Source: Kribbella antiqua
Lineage (GTDB): Bacteria > Actinomycetota > Actinomycetes > Propionibacteriales > Kribbellaceae
Assembly (NCBI RefSeq): GCF_004345665.1
Contig: NZ_SLWR01000009.1
Coordinates: 1 to 64,000 of the forward strand
DNA: 64,000 bases
Direction of reading: 5' to 3'
The position numbers were made by a program, and so were the translations under genes. The notes beneath the pieces were generated by a model. It was not told the DNA's origin. It made no database searches and saw only the letters and a list, made by a program, of their open reading frames with translations. Each line of letters opens with the position of its first letter. The stretch's first letter is position 1. Positions 7,630 through 16,258 of the stretch are shown one piece after another.

Positions 7630-8676
7630 ATGTCAGCGGAGGAGCCGCCGGTACGGCGACGGCGCGGCCCGTCGATGGCCGATGTCGCCCGGCTGGCCGG
7701 GGTGTCCGGGCAGACGGTTTCACGGGTGGCGAACGAGCGGCACAACGTCGACTCGGCCACCCGGGACCGGGTGCAGGCAGCCATGCGTGAGCTCGGCTAC
7801 CGGCCGAACAGTGCCGCCCGGGCGCTGCGTAACGGGGAGTTCCGCAGCATCGGCGTGATCGTCTTCGAGCTGTCCAGCTTCGGTACGACGCGGACCCTCG
7901 ACGCCGTCGCCGCGGCAGCCACCATCAGCGGCTACACGATCAACCTGCTGCCCGTGCTGGACGTGAACCAGCGCGCGGTGACGAACGCCTTCAGCCGCCT
8001 GGGGGAGCAGGCGGTTGACGGCGTGATCATCCTGATCGAGGCGCACACGCTGGACGAAGCCGGCGTACAGCTGCCCGAAGGGTTGCCGGTCGTCGTGGTC
8101 GACTCCAGCGCTCATTACGACTACCCGATCGTCGACAGCAACCAGGCCCAGGGTGCGCGCCTGGCGACTGAGCACCTGCTGGATCTCGGCCACGAGACGG
8201 TCTGGCACGTCAGTGGCCCGCCGACGTCGTTCGCGGCGGACCGGCGCAAGCGGTCCTGGGAGCTGACCCTGAAGCAGCGCGGTCGTGAGGTACCGCCGGT
8301 TCTCGACGGTGACTGGACGCCGAGCTCCGGGTACGAAGCCGGCCGGAAGCTGGCAGCAAACCCTGACGTGACCGCCGTGTTCGCCGCCAACGACCAGATG
8401 GCGCTCGGCGTCCTCCGCGCGCTGCACGAGCGAGGTCGCGTCGTGCCGGATGACGTGAGCGTGGTGGGCTTCGACGACATGGAGGAGTCTGCGCACTTCT
8501 GGCCGCCGCTGACCACGATCCTGCAGAACTTCGTGGATGTCGGCCGGCTCAGCGTCGACGCGCTCATCCACGAGATCCAAGCCGGTGAACACCACCACGA
8601 CCCAGTCGCCGTACCGACCAAACTCGTCGTCCGCAGCAGCACCGCCCCACCCTCACCGCGCCGACCCACCATTTGA
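7630..8676 (+). CDS. LacI-family transcriptional regulator of the galactoside operon
   Basis: A 348-residue LacI/GalR repressor. The N-terminal helix-turn-helix is MADVARLAGVSGQTVSRVAN at about residues 16-35, and the hinge is GYRPNSAARAL. A periplasmic-binding-protein-like effector domain follows. I chose the ATG at 7630 because of GAGGAGG eight bases before it; the earlier in-frame ATG at 7594 lies inside operator 2. It is divergent from the sugar transporter operon and probably releases DNA on binding a galactoside. Confidence 0.92.
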   Translation: MSAEEPPVRRRRGPSMADVARLAGVSGQTVSRVANERHNVDSATRDRVQAAMRELGYRPNSAARALRNGEFRSIGVIVFELSSFGTTRTLDAVAAAATISGYTINLLPVLDVNQRAVTNAFSRLGEQAVDGVIILIEAHTLDEAGVQLPEGLPVVVVDSSAHYDYPIVDSNQAQGARLATEHLLDLGHETVWHVSGPPTSFAADRRKRSWELTLKQRGREVPPVLDGDWTPSSGYEAGRKLAANPDVTAVFAANDQMALGVLRALHERGRVVPDDVSVVGFDDMEESAHFWPPLTTILQNFVDVGRLSVDALIHEIQAGEHHHDPVAVPTKLVVRSSTAPPSPRRPTI

Positions 8677-8705
8677 CTGGTCGACCCACCACCATTTGAC
8701 TGGTC
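8663..8705. repeat. Tandem duplication over the lacI-type stop codon
   Basis: GACCCACC then ATTTGACTGGTC occurs at 8663-8682 and again at 8683-8705, the second copy with three extra bases (ACC). The first copy contains the regulator's TGA stop. This looks like a recent slippage event at the gene's 3' end. Confidence 0.75.
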
Positions 8706-8716
8706 ACCGTTTCAAA

Positions 8717-8756
8717 TTGTGGGTTCCCCGCCCGTATGCCGACGGGGAACCCACAA
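8717..8756. terminator. Bidirectional terminator between LacI and sucD genes
   Basis: A perfect 14-bp stem (TTGTGGGTTCCCCG / CGGGGAACCCACAA) with a 12-base loop, between the convergent genes ending at 8676 and 8774. Confidence 0.82.
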
Positions 8757-8773
8757 CGTCGTGGGCGGACCCA

Positions 8774-9661
8774 TCAAACGGCGAGGGCCAGGGCGTGGCG
8801 CATCATGGTGGCGGTTTCGGTCGGTGTCTTGCCGACGCGGACACCGGCGGCTTCGAGGGCCTCCTGCTTCGCGGCCGCCGTACCGGACGAGCCGGACACG
8901 ATCGCGCCCGCGTGACCCATCGTCTTGCCCTCCGGCGCGGTGAAGCCGGCCACGTAACCGACGACCGGCTTGGTCACGTTCTCCTTGATGAACGCGGCCG
9001 CCCGCTCCTCGGCGTCACCACCGATCTCACCGATCATCACGATCGCGTCGGTGTCCGGGTCGTCCTGGAACGCCTGCAGCGCGTCGATGTGCGTCGTACC
9101 GATGATCGGGTCGCCGCCGATACCGATCGCGGTGGAGAAGCCGAAGTCGCGCAGTTCGTACATCATCTGGTAGGTCAGCGTGCCCGACTTGCTGACCAGC
9201 CCGATCCGCCCAGGCCCCGCGATGTCCGCGGGAATGATGCCGGCGTTGGCTCGTCCTGGGCTGATGATGCCTGGGCAGTTCGGGCCGATGATCCGGGTGG
9301 TGCCGGAAGCCTGCGCGGCGGCGAAGAACGCGGCGGTGTCGTGCACCGGCACGCCCTCGGTGATCACGACCACCAGCGGGATCCCGGCGTCGACGGCCTC
9401 GATCACCGCGCCCTTGGTGAAGCGTGGCGGCACGAAGATCACCGACACGTCGGCACTCGTCGACTTCACCGCGTCGGCGCAGGAGCCGTAGACGGGGATC
9501 GACCGCTTTGCGAAGTCGACCGACTGGCCGCCCTTGCCCGGAGTCACGCCGCCGACGATATTGGTGCCTGCGGCAAGCATCCGGCTGGTGTGCTTGGTGC
9601 CTTCCGAGCCGGTCATGCCCTGCACGACGACCCGGCTCTGCTCGGTCAGGAAGATCGCCAT
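8774..9661 (-). CDS. sucD: Succinyl-CoA synthetase alpha-type subunit (second SucCD-type CoA ligase)
   Basis: A 295-residue SucD homologue of normal length. The CoA-binding Rossmann part is at residues 1-120. The phospho-histidine is in KTMGHAGA (His250). The nucleotide-relay motif SKSGTLTYQ is at about 158-166. With the beta subunit upstream (13-base gap) it should couple NTP to acyl-CoA formation via phospho-His. The promoter carries the operator shared with the formyl-CoA transferase operon. It may therefore be an inducible paralog acting on succinate or on another carboxylate, not necessarily the TCA-cycle enzyme; this is inference. Confidence 0.9.
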   Translation of the reverse strand: MAIFLTEQSRVVVQGMTGSEGTKHTSRMLAAGTNIVGGVTPGKGGQSVDFAKRSIPVYGSCADAVKSTSADVSVIFVPPRFTKGAVIEAVDAGIPLVVVITEGVPVHDTAAFFAAAQASGTTRIIGPNCPGIISPGRANAGIIPADIAGPGRIGLVSKSGTLTYQMMYELRDFGFSTAIGIGGDPIIGTTHIDALQAFQDDPDTDAIVMIGEIGGDAEERAAAFIKENVTKPVVGYVAGFTAPEGKTMGHAGAIVSGSSGTAAAKQEALEAAGVRVGKTPTETATMMRHALALAV

Positions 9662-9674
9662 CTGTCGACCCCTC

Positions 9675-10826
9675 TCAGTTCTGTGCGGCGAGTTGGGCGG
9701 CCCGGGCGGCGGCGCCGTCCATGGTGTCGACCACGGTCACCAGCGGGTGGTTGGCCTGGGCAAGGATCCGGCGGCCTTCGTCGACGTTGTTGCCGTCCAG
9801 CCGGACCACCAAGGGTTTGTCGGCCTGGTCGCCCAGCAACGCGAGCGCCTGCACGATCCCGTTGGAGACCGCGTCGCAGGCCGTGATCCCGCCGAACACA
9901 TTCACGAAGACACTGCGCACCTGCGTGTCGCCGAGGATGATGCCCAAGCCGTTCGCCATCACCTCGGCGGAGGCGCCACCGCCGATGTCGAGGAAGTTCG
10001 CCGGCTTCACGCCGTACGGCTCACCGGCGTACGCGACGACGTCGAGGGTCGACATCACCAGCCCGGCGCCGTTGCCGATGATCCCGACCGAGCCGTCGAG
10101 CTTGACGTAGTTGAGGCCCTTCTCCTGTGCTGCCGCCTCGAGCGGATCCGCGGCCGCCTTGTCCTCGAACCCGGCGTGGTCGGCATGCCGGTACGACGCG
10201 TTCTCGTCCAGCGTCACCTTGCCGTCGAGAGCCTCCAGCGAGCCGTCCGCCAGTTTGACCAGCGGGTTCACCTCGACGAGCGAGGCGTCCTCGCTGATGA
10301 AGACGTCGTACAGCCTCCGTACGACGTCCTCGGCGCCGGCCGGAAAGCCAACAGCCGCGACGATCTCGGCGGCCTTCGCTTCGTCGACGCCGACGGCCGG
10401 GTCGATCGGGATCTTGGCGATCGCGTCCGGGTTCGTGTGCGCGACCTCCTCGATCTCGACGCCGCCTTCGGTGCTGGCGATGCAGAGGTAGCTGCGCTGC
10501 GCGCGGTCGATCAGGTAGGAGAAGTAGTACTCCTCGGCGATGTCGGCGGCCAGTGCGAGCAGCACGCGGTGGACGGTGTGGCCCTTGATGTCCATGCCGA
10601 GGATCTCGAACGCCTTGCCCACTGCGTCCTCGGGGGAGGTTGCCAGCTTGACCCCGCCGGCCTTGCCGCGGCCGCCGGTCTTCACCTGTGCCTTGACCAC
10701 GACGCGACCGCCCAGCTCGGCGGCGGCCAACTCGGCATCGGCCGGGTCTTCGATCACCCGGCCGAGCGTCACCGGGACGCCGTACCGGGCGAAGAGTTCT
10801 TTGGCTTGGTACTCCATCAGATCCAC
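9675..10826 (-). CDS. sucC: Succinyl-CoA synthetase beta-type subunit (second SucCD-type CoA ligase)
   Basis: A 383-residue SucC homologue with an N-terminal ATP-grasp fold ([18 protein letters not shown] at about 43-60) and the C-terminal CoA-ligase domain ([20 protein letters not shown]). The GTG at 10826 follows GGGAGG. It forms the alpha2beta2 or alpha-beta ligase with the product of 8774-9661. An operator-like site at 10864-10878 lies 38 bases upstream. Substrate specificity cannot be read from the sequence. Confidence 0.9.
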   Translation of the reverse strand: MDLMEYQAKELFARYGVPVTLGRVIEDPADAELAAAELGGRVVVKAQVKTGGRGKAGGVKLATSPEDAVGKAFEILGMDIKGHTVHRVLLALAADIAEEYYFSYLIDRAQRSYLCIASTEGGVEIEEVAHTNPDAIAKIPIDPAVGVDEAKAAEIVAAVGFPAGAEDVVRRLYDVFISEDASLVEVNPLVKLADGSLEALDGKVTLDENASYRHADHAGFEDKAAADPLEAAAQEKGLNYVKLDGSVGIIGNGAGLVMSTLDVVAYAGEPYGVKPANFLDIGGGASAEVMANGLGIILGDTQVRSVFVNVFGGITACDAVSNGIVQALALLGDQADKPLVVRLDGNNVDEGRRILAQANHPLVTVVDTMDGAAARAAQLAAQN

Positions 10827-10863
10827 GGAAGCCTCCCGGTCAGGATCGCTGTCTCATGGCGAC

Positions 10864-10878
10864 TGTATGCTGTATGCA
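10864..10878. promoter_or_regulatory. Putative regulon operator, site 2
   Basis: TGTATGC-T-GTATGCA, one mismatch per arm pair from a perfect 7-1-7 palindrome, 38 bases upstream of sucC. Its right half is identical to those at 10957-10963 and 13212-13218. Confidence 0.6.
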
Positions 10879-10948
10879 CATCGCGTCACAAGGCCTGATC
10901 CGCAACACCCCAGGTCTGGACAGCCGCCGGACGGTGGAGTACCAAAGG

Positions 10949-10963
10949 TCCATACGGTATGCA
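10949..10963. promoter_or_regulatory. Putative regulon operator, site 3
   Basis: TCCATAC-G-GTATGCA, 17 bases before the MFS transporter start at 10981, partly overlapping its leader. It shares CCATACGGTATGCA with the site at 13204-13218, 2.2 kb away. Confidence 0.62.
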
Positions 10964-10980
10964 GTAGTCAGGAGGCGACG

Positions 10981-12357
10981 ATGAACCACGCGACTCCACC
11001 GCCCCGGGACGTGCGTGACGTCTACGGCCGGCAGTACCGCATCGGTGAGGATGCGAGGGATCTGACCGGACACTCCCGGCGCTGGCAACTGTGGGCGACC
11101 TGGGCGTGCATGGTCGCGATCAGCCCACTGCAGTACTCCTTCGGCTCGGCCGCCATCGGTTTGCAGAACGGACGTGGCTGGGATGTCGTCGCGACCATGT
11201 GGCTGCTCGCTGTCTTCATCGCCTGCCAAGCCCTCATCGCGATCCCGGCCGCCTGGATCCAGCGAGTACGCCGGGCCACGCCGACCCAGCTGGTCGTCGC
11301 CGGTGGACTGCTCGCGGTGATCGGCATGGTGACGCTCGCCCACGCCGACAGCTATCCGCTCGTGCTCGTCGGCTACGCCGTGATCGGTGGAGCCGGCGCT
11401 GGTCTGGTGTACGCCGCCTGCATCACCACGGCCGCGCGCTGGTTCCCGGATCGGCGCACCGCCACGATCGGCTTTGTCACCGGCGGCTTCGCCGTTGGCG
11501 CGGTGCCGAGCATCGCATTGTTGACAATCATCCAGTCAGCAAATGGACAGCGGCTCGTGTTCGACCTCACCGCGGTCGTCGCCGTTGTCGTCGTACTGAC
11601 TGCTGGGGGACTGCTGAAGGATCCGCCGCGGCATTGGTGGCCGGCGGAGCTCGATGCGCAGGCATGGGCGATCGACCGGAAGCTGAACCGGAGCATCCCG
11701 CACAACGCGCCCGCGGTCCGGCACTACCGGCCGGCCGAGGCGATGCGCACCGGCGCGCTGCCGTTGATGTGGCTGACTCTGGCGTTGAGTACGGCGTTGT
11801 CGTTGTTCGGCATCGCGTTCGTCGTGAGCTATGCCGTCACCGCGGAGCTGGGGGTCGCGGTGGCCGGCTTCGCTGCCGGAATGCTTGCCGCGGTCAACGG
11901 TCTTGGCCGGTCGTTCGCCGGGCATCTGTCGGATCGGTTCGGCCGGCGTCGGGTGCTGGCCGCCGTACTGATGATCGAGGGGTTCACCCACGTCGGCCTC
12001 GTCGTCGCCGGTGAGGCGGGTGCGGGCTGGGCGTTCGTGGTGTGCGCGATGTTCGCCGGACTCGGCGGCGGCGCGTTCTACGCGATCATGGCGAACCTGG
12101 TGCTCGAGTTCTTCGGCGAGAACAGCCTGCTGCAGAACCAGGCGATCCTGTACTCCGCGAAGGCCGTCGGCGGACTGGTCGGCGTCGGCGTGGCTGGATC
12201 CTTGGTTGCGACGGTGGGTTATCGACCGTTGTTCCTCGGCGCCGGCCTGCTCGGCGTACTGACTGCTTTGACTGTGCGGTTCCTGAAACAGCCTGGACGA
12301 CCTGCGCTGCCGGTTCGGCCTCAGTTGGGTACGCCGGTCGCGGGGTCGGGCGAGTGA
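10981..12357 (+). CDS. MFS transporter, oxalate/formate antiporter (OFA) type
   Basis: A 458-residue major facilitator protein with twelve predicted transmembrane segments. It has an OFA-like central loop (KDPPRHWWPAE) and the MFS loop DRFGRRR after TM8. It is probably a plasma-membrane carrier for oxalate, formate or another small carboxylate. The ATG at 10981 has an excellent AGGAGG; the frame upstream belongs to the promoter. The operator at 10949 and the formyl-CoA transferase downstream support an organic-acid role. A specific substrate is inference, since OFA members also carry other monocarboxylates. The stop overlaps the next gene by four bases. Confidence 0.82.
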   Translation: MNHATPPPRDVRDVYGRQYRIGEDARDLTGHSRRWQLWATWACMVAISPLQYSFGSAAIGLQNGRGWDVVATMWLLAVFIACQALIAIPAAWIQRVRRATPTQLVVAGGLLAVIGMVTLAHADSYPLVLVGYAVIGGAGAGLVYAACITTAARWFPDRRTATIGFVTGGFAVGAVPSIALLTIIQSANGQRLVFDLTAVVAVVVVLTAGGLLKDPPRHWWPAELDAQAWAIDRKLNRSIPHNAPAVRHYRPAEAMRTGALPLMWLTLALSTALSLFGIAFVVSYAVTAELGVAVAGFAAGMLAAVNGLGRSFAGHLSDRFGRRRVLAAVLMIEGFTHVGLVVAGEAGAGWAFVVCAMFAGLGGGAFYAIMANLVLEFFGENSLLQNQAILYSAKAVGGLVGVGVAGSLVATVGYRPLFLGAGLLGVLTALTVRFLKQPGRPALPVRPQLGTPVAGSGE

Positions 12358-12932
12358 GCGGCTACGGAAAGGTCGCCAGGCCGGATCCGTGTGTGATGGA
12401 GCTGGTGTCGAAGCTGGCCCGGGAACCATGGACGGATCGCCCGACCTGCGTGCATCCCACGCTGAGTGCGGTGGCAAGGGCTGTTCACGATCACAGCACG
12501 TCTGCCGGTCGCCGGGCGCTGCTGCCGTTGGCATCGAGCTTCATCGGCACCGCGCAGCCCGGCTTCGAACCGTCCGCCCGCGTGGTCGCGCTGTGTGTGT
12601 CTACGGCGCTGGCCGGTGGCGAGATGACCAAGGATGAACGGATCAGGCTCGCGAAGGCACATCAGACCGCGATCCACTTACTGGATGGGCGCGGGGAGCC
12701 GGCGGGACCGGCACGGTTCTGGCTTCCTGTGCTCGGCCGGTTCGGGTGGAGTGAGCCGTTCTACCGGACGTTCGTCGCGACCGAACACGCCGCGGAAGCC
12801 GTCGCGGTCACTGCTCGAGTTTCGAACGGTGACCGCGACGTACGTCTGAGGCAACTGTTGAAGCAGTGCCTTCACAGTGCCCGGCGGCCCAGGCCTTCGT
12901 GTTCGGCGTCGGCCCAGAAGCTTTCGTCGTAG
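12354..12932 (+). CDS. Hypothetical protein coupled to the MFS transporter
   Basis: A 192-residue protein of no family I recognise. The GTG at 12354 overlaps the transporter's TGA (GTGA), so translation is coupled. It is largely alpha-helical by composition, with no signal peptide or membrane segment. The C-terminal 20 residues are Ser/Arg/Pro-rich and overlap the opposite-strand gene at 12872-13141, so the true end could be affected by a compositional artefact. A cytosolic partner of the transporter is possible but unsupported. Confidence 0.6.
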   Translation: MSGYGKVARPDPCVMELVSKLAREPWTDRPTCVHPTLSAVARAVHDHSTSAGRRALLPLASSFIGTAQPGFEPSARVVALCVSTALAGGEMTKDERIRLAKAHQTAIHLLDGRGEPAGPARFWLPVLGRFGWSEPFYRTFVATEHAAEAVAVTARVSNGDRDVRLRQLLKQCLHSARRPRPSCSASAQKLSS

Positions 12933-13141
12933 TCGCCGTCCGGGATCGCCACCAGCTCGTGCCGCCGGGACGGGCGGAGCTGACCTTCGAGCCGGCGAAG
13001 GTCCGTCCGGCACCGGTCGAGGTCGTCCAGCAGACGCAGTACGTCGAGATGCGCGCCGAGCTGATTCCTCAACGCCACAAGGGATTTCTCCAGCGCCTGC
13101 AGGGCTTGGCGGGTTCGGTGGAGTTCATCGTGAATCGTCAT
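12872..13141 (-). CDS. Small coiled-coil hypothetical protein
   Basis: An 89-residue acidic/basic helical protein. Residues 4-55 show leucine/hydrophobic heptads (ALEKSLVALRNQL, VLRLLDDLDRC), suggesting a coiled coil. The ATG at 13141 follows CAGGAG with a six-base spacer, which is strong support for a real gene. It overlaps the end of the opposite-strand gene by 61 bases. It is divergent from the lyase operon, so the operator at 13204 lies between the two starts. Function unknown. Confidence 0.65.
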   Translation of the reverse strand: MTIHDELHRTRQALQALEKSLVALRNQLGAHLDVLRLLDDLDRCRTDLRRLEGQLRPSRRHELVAIPDGDYDESFWADAEHEGLGRRAL

Positions 13142-13203
13142 CGCAGCTCCTGAAGCGTCGAGCTCTGGACAACCGTGGGGGCGTGCGATAAGACTACGAC
13201 TAC

Positions 13204-13218
13204 ACCATACGGTATGCA
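13204..13218. promoter_or_regulatory. Putative regulon operator, site 4
   Basis: ACCATAC-G-GTATGCA between the divergent starts at 13141 and 13286. CCATACGGTATGCA is identical to site 3. It is placed to control the lyase/formyl-CoA transferase operon and possibly the small coiled-coil gene. Confidence 0.62.
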
Positions 13219-13285
13219 ATCTACATTCACGGCGCTTTCATAGATCTGGGGCGCACGACGGCCCCTCCTGAGGAGATGACTGCAG

Positions 13286-14995
13286 ATGGCCCAGACAGTG
13301 TCGGAGACCCACCCAGTCGCAGAGGTCAACGAGCCGGCGACCATCTCAGGTGGTCACTTAGTGGCCAAGGCCCTCAAGGCCGAAGGCATCGACGTGATCT
13401 TCACCCTCTGCGGTGGCCACATCATCGACATCTACGACGGCTGTGTCGACGAGGGCATCGCGGTGGTTGACGTACGGCACGAGCAGGTCGCGGCGCACGC
13501 GGCCGACGGGTACGCACGGGTGACCGGCAAGCCCGGCTGCGCCGTCGTCACCGCCGGCCCTGGTACGACGGACGCAGTCACCGGGGTCGCGAACGCGTTC
13601 CGGGCCGAGAGCCCGATGCTGCTGATCGGCGGCCAGGGCGCGCTGAACCAGCACAAGATGGGGTCCCTGCAGGACCTGCCGCACGTCGACATGATGACGC
13701 CGATCACCAAGTTCGCCGCGACCGTGCCACACACGGCTCGAGTCGCCGACATGGTGTCGATGGCGTTCCGGGAATGCTTCAACGGCGCCCCCGGCCCGTC
13801 CTTTCTGGAGATCCCGCGCGACAGCCTGGACAACTCGGTCCCGGTCGACCAGGCGACCGTCCCGGAGGCCGGCCGGTACCGCGCCTCCACCAAGAGCATC
13901 GGCGACCCGGCGAGCATCGAGGCGCTGGCCGATCTGCTGGTCCGGGCCGAGAAGCCGGTCGTGCTGCTCGGCAGCCAGGTCTGGACCTCCCGCGGCTCGG
14001 ACGCTGCTGTCGAATTCGCCCGGCAGTTGGACATTCCGGCGTACATGAACGGCGCGGCGCGCGGGACGCTGCCGCCCGGCGACCCGCACCACTTCCACCT
14101 GTCCCGGCGATACGCGTTCAACAACGCCGATCTGATCCTGATCGTCGGCACGCCGTTCGACTTCCGGATGGGCTACGGCCGCCGGCTGCCGAAGTCCGCG
14201 ACCGTGGTCCAGATCGACCTCGACTACCGCACTGTCGGCAAGAACCGTGACATCGACCTCGGCCTGGTCGGTGACCCGGGCGCGATCCTGGCCGCGGTCA
14301 CTCAAGCGGCGTCGGGCCGGCTGCGGAAGGCGGATCGCAAGGCCTGGTTCGCGGAGCTCCATGCCGAGGAGGACGCGTCGTACCAGAAGCGGCTGCCGCG
14401 GCAGCTGTCGGACGCGAACCCGATCCACCCGCTCCGGCTCGCGCACGAGATCAACGAGTTCCTGACCGAGGACTCGATCTACATCGGCGACGGCGGCGAC
14501 ATCGTCACCTTCTCCGGCGGCGTGGTCCAGCCGAAGTCGCCCGGCCACTGGATGGACCCGGGCCCGCTCGGCACGCTCGGCGTCGGTATTCCGTTCGTAC
14601 TCGCGGCCAAGTACGCGCAGCCGGAGAAGGAAGTGGTCACGCTCTTCGGCGACGGCGCCTTCTCGCTGACCGGCTGGGACTTCGAGACCCTGGTCCGCTT
14701 CAACCTCCCGTTCGTCGGGGTGGTCGGCAACAACTCCTCGATGAACCAGATCCGCTACGGCCAGGAGGCGAAGTACGGCCAGTCCCGCGGCCGCATCGGC
14801 AACACCCTCGGCGATGTCAGGTACGACGAGTTCGCGCGGATGCTCGGCGGATACGGCGAGGAGGTCCGCGACCCCAAGGACATCGGGCCGGCCCTGCAGC
14901 GCGCTCGCGAGTCGGGACTGCCGTCGCTGATCAACGTGTGGGTCGATCCCGACGCGTACGCCCCCGGAACCATGAACCAGACCATGTACAAGTAG
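13286..14995 (+). CDS. ThDP-dependent 2-hydroxyacyl-CoA lyase / oxalyl-CoA decarboxylase-like enzyme
   Basis: A 569-residue ThDP enzyme of the acetolactate synthase superfamily. The N-terminal PYR domain has the cofactor-activating Glu66 in RHEQ. A central domain follows, then the C-terminal PP domain with GDG at 455-457 and the NN that closes the ThDP motif about 27 residues later. The block [11 protein letters not shown] (125-135) resembles the MGAFQEFPQVE region of human-type 2-hydroxyacyl-CoA lyase. The YEEMDQ block of Oxalobacter oxalyl-CoA decarboxylase, with its Tyr-Glu pair, is missing. The C-terminus ends GTMNQTMYK. Expected reaction: cleavage or decarboxylation giving formyl-CoA. 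It is followed after 10 bases by formyl-CoA transferase. Acetolactate synthase is unlikely given this context. ATG 13286 follows GAGGAG. Confidence 0.8.
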   Translation: MAQTVSETHPVAEVNEPATISGGHLVAKALKAEGIDVIFTLCGGHIIDIYDGCVDEGIAVVDVRHEQVAAHAADGYARVTGKPGCAVVTAGPGTTDAVTGVANAFRAESPMLLIGGQGALNQHKMGSLQDLPHVDMMTPITKFAATVPHTARVADMVSMAFRECFNGAPGPSFLEIPRDSLDNSVPVDQATVPEAGRYRASTKSIGDPASIEALADLLVRAEKPVVLLGSQVWTSRGSDAAVEFARQLDIPAYMNGAARGTLPPGDPHHFHLSRRYAFNNADLILIVGTPFDFRMGYGRRLPKSATVVQIDLDYRTVGKNRDIDLGLVGDPGAILAAVTQAASGRLRKADRKAWFAELHAEEDASYQKRLPRQLSDANPIHPLRLAHEINEFLTEDSIYIGDGGDIVTFSGGVVQPKSPGHWMDPGPLGTLGVGIPFVLAAKYAQPEKEVVTLFGDGAFSLTGWDFETLVRFNLPFVGVVGNNSSMNQIRYGQEAKYGQSRGRIGNTLGDVRYDEFARMLGGYGEEVRDPKDIGPALQRARESGLPSLINVWVDPDAYAPGTMNQTMYK

Positions 14996-15005
14996 GAGGA
15001 CCTGC

Positions 15006-16238
15006 ATGTCTTCTCAGAGGGCCCTCGAAGGTGTCCGCGTACTCGACATGACCCATGTGCAGTCCGGACCGTCCTGCACGCAGATCCTGGCGTGGCTCGG
15101 TGCGGACGTGATCAAGCTCGAAGCACCCACCGGTGACATCACCCGGCAGCAGCTGCGCGACCTGCCGGACGCCGACAGCCTGTACTTCACCATGCTGAAC
15201 TGCAACAAGCGCAGCATCACGCTGAACCTGAAGTCCGACCGCGGCAAGGAGATCTTCACCGACCTGGTGAAGGACGCCGACATCCTGGTGGAGAACTTCG
15301 CCCCCGGCGCGATCGACCGGATGGGCTTCACCTGGGAGCGGCTGCAGTTGCTCAACCCACGGCTGATCTTCGCCTCGATCAAGGGCTTCGGTCCCGGCCG
15401 GTACGAGAACTTCAAGGCCTACGAGGTGGTCGCCCAGGCGATGGGCGGCGCCATGAGTACGACGGGATTCGAGGACGGCCCGCCGACCGCGACCGGCGCG
15501 CAGATCGGTGACTCCGGCACCGGCATCCACCTGGTCGCCGGCATCCTGGCCGCACTCTTCCAGCGGACGCACACCGGCAAGGGCCAGCGAGTCACTGTGG
15601 CGATGCAGGAGGCTGTGCTCAACCTGACCCGGGTGAAGCTGCGTGATCAGCAACGGCTCACGCATGGACCACTCCGCGAGTACCCGAACGAGCACTTCGG
15701 CGACGAGGTGCCGCGGTCCGGCAACGCCTCCGGCGGCGGTCAGCCCGGCTGGGCGCTGCGGTGCGCACCGGGGGGACCGAACGACTACATCTACGTGATC
15801 GTGCAGCCGCCCGGCTGGGCTCCGATCGCTCAGTTGATCGGCCGGCCAGAGCTGGCCGAGGACCCGGACTGGGCGACGCCGGCGGCGCGGCTGGACAAGC
15901 TGGACAAGATGTTCGCGCTGATCGAGCAGTGGACCGAGCAGCACACCAAGTTCGAGGTGATGGACAAGCTCAACGCGCTGAACGTGCCGTGCGGGCCGAT
16001 CATGTCCACCCGCGAGCTGATCGAGGACGAGACGCTGGCCGACCTCGGTGCGGTGGTCGAGGTCAAGCATCCGCAGCGCGGCAGCTTCAAGACGGTCGGC
16101 TGCCCGATCAAGCTGTCCGACTCCCCGGTCCAGGTCGAGACCTCGCCGGGTCTCGGTGAGCACAACTCCGTCATCTACGGCTCGCTCGGCATCGACACCG
16201 CCGAACTCGAGGAACTCAAAGCCGCCGGCGTCATCTGA
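15006..16238 (+). CDS. frc: Formyl-CoA:oxalate CoA-transferase (class III)
   Basis: A 410-residue class III CoA-transferase that closely follows Oxalobacter Frc as I remember it. Shared blocks are [11 protein letters not shown] near the N-terminus, [14 protein letters not shown] (58-71), [17 protein letters not shown] (95-111), [11 protein letters not shown] and the C-terminal [12 protein letters not shown]. The catalytic aspartate that forms the acyl anhydride is Asp169 in [10 protein letters not shown], the same number as in Oxalobacter Frc. It moves CoA from formyl-CoA to oxalate or a related acid, which closes the cycle with the upstream lyase. The ATG follows AGGAGG at the end of the lyase gene. 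Specificity for oxalate is likely but not proven. Confidence 0.9.
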   Translation: MSSQRALEGVRVLDMTHVQSGPSCTQILAWLGADVIKLEAPTGDITRQQLRDLPDADSLYFTMLNCNKRSITLNLKSDRGKEIFTDLVKDADILVENFAPGAIDRMGFTWERLQLLNPRLIFASIKGFGPGRYENFKAYEVVAQAMGGAMSTTGFEDGPPTATGAQIGDSGTGIHLVAGILAALFQRTHTGKGQRVTVAMQEAVLNLTRVKLRDQQRLTHGPLREYPNEHFGDEVPRSGNASGGGQPGWALRCAPGGPNDYIYVIVQPPGWAPIAQLIGRPELAEDPDWATPAARLDKLDKMFALIEQWTEQHTKFEVMDKLNALNVPCGPIMSTRELIEDETLADLGAVVEVKHPQRGSFKTVGCPIKLSDSPVQVETSPGLGEHNSVIYGSLGIDTAELEELKAAGVI

Positions 16239-16258
16239 CTTGAATTGGAGCTATCCGC

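Noticed and set aside
13286-14995. Assignment as acetolactate synthase
   Set aside because: No small subunit or branched-chain genes; it is followed by formyl-CoA transferase and an acyl-CoA synthetase in the same operon.
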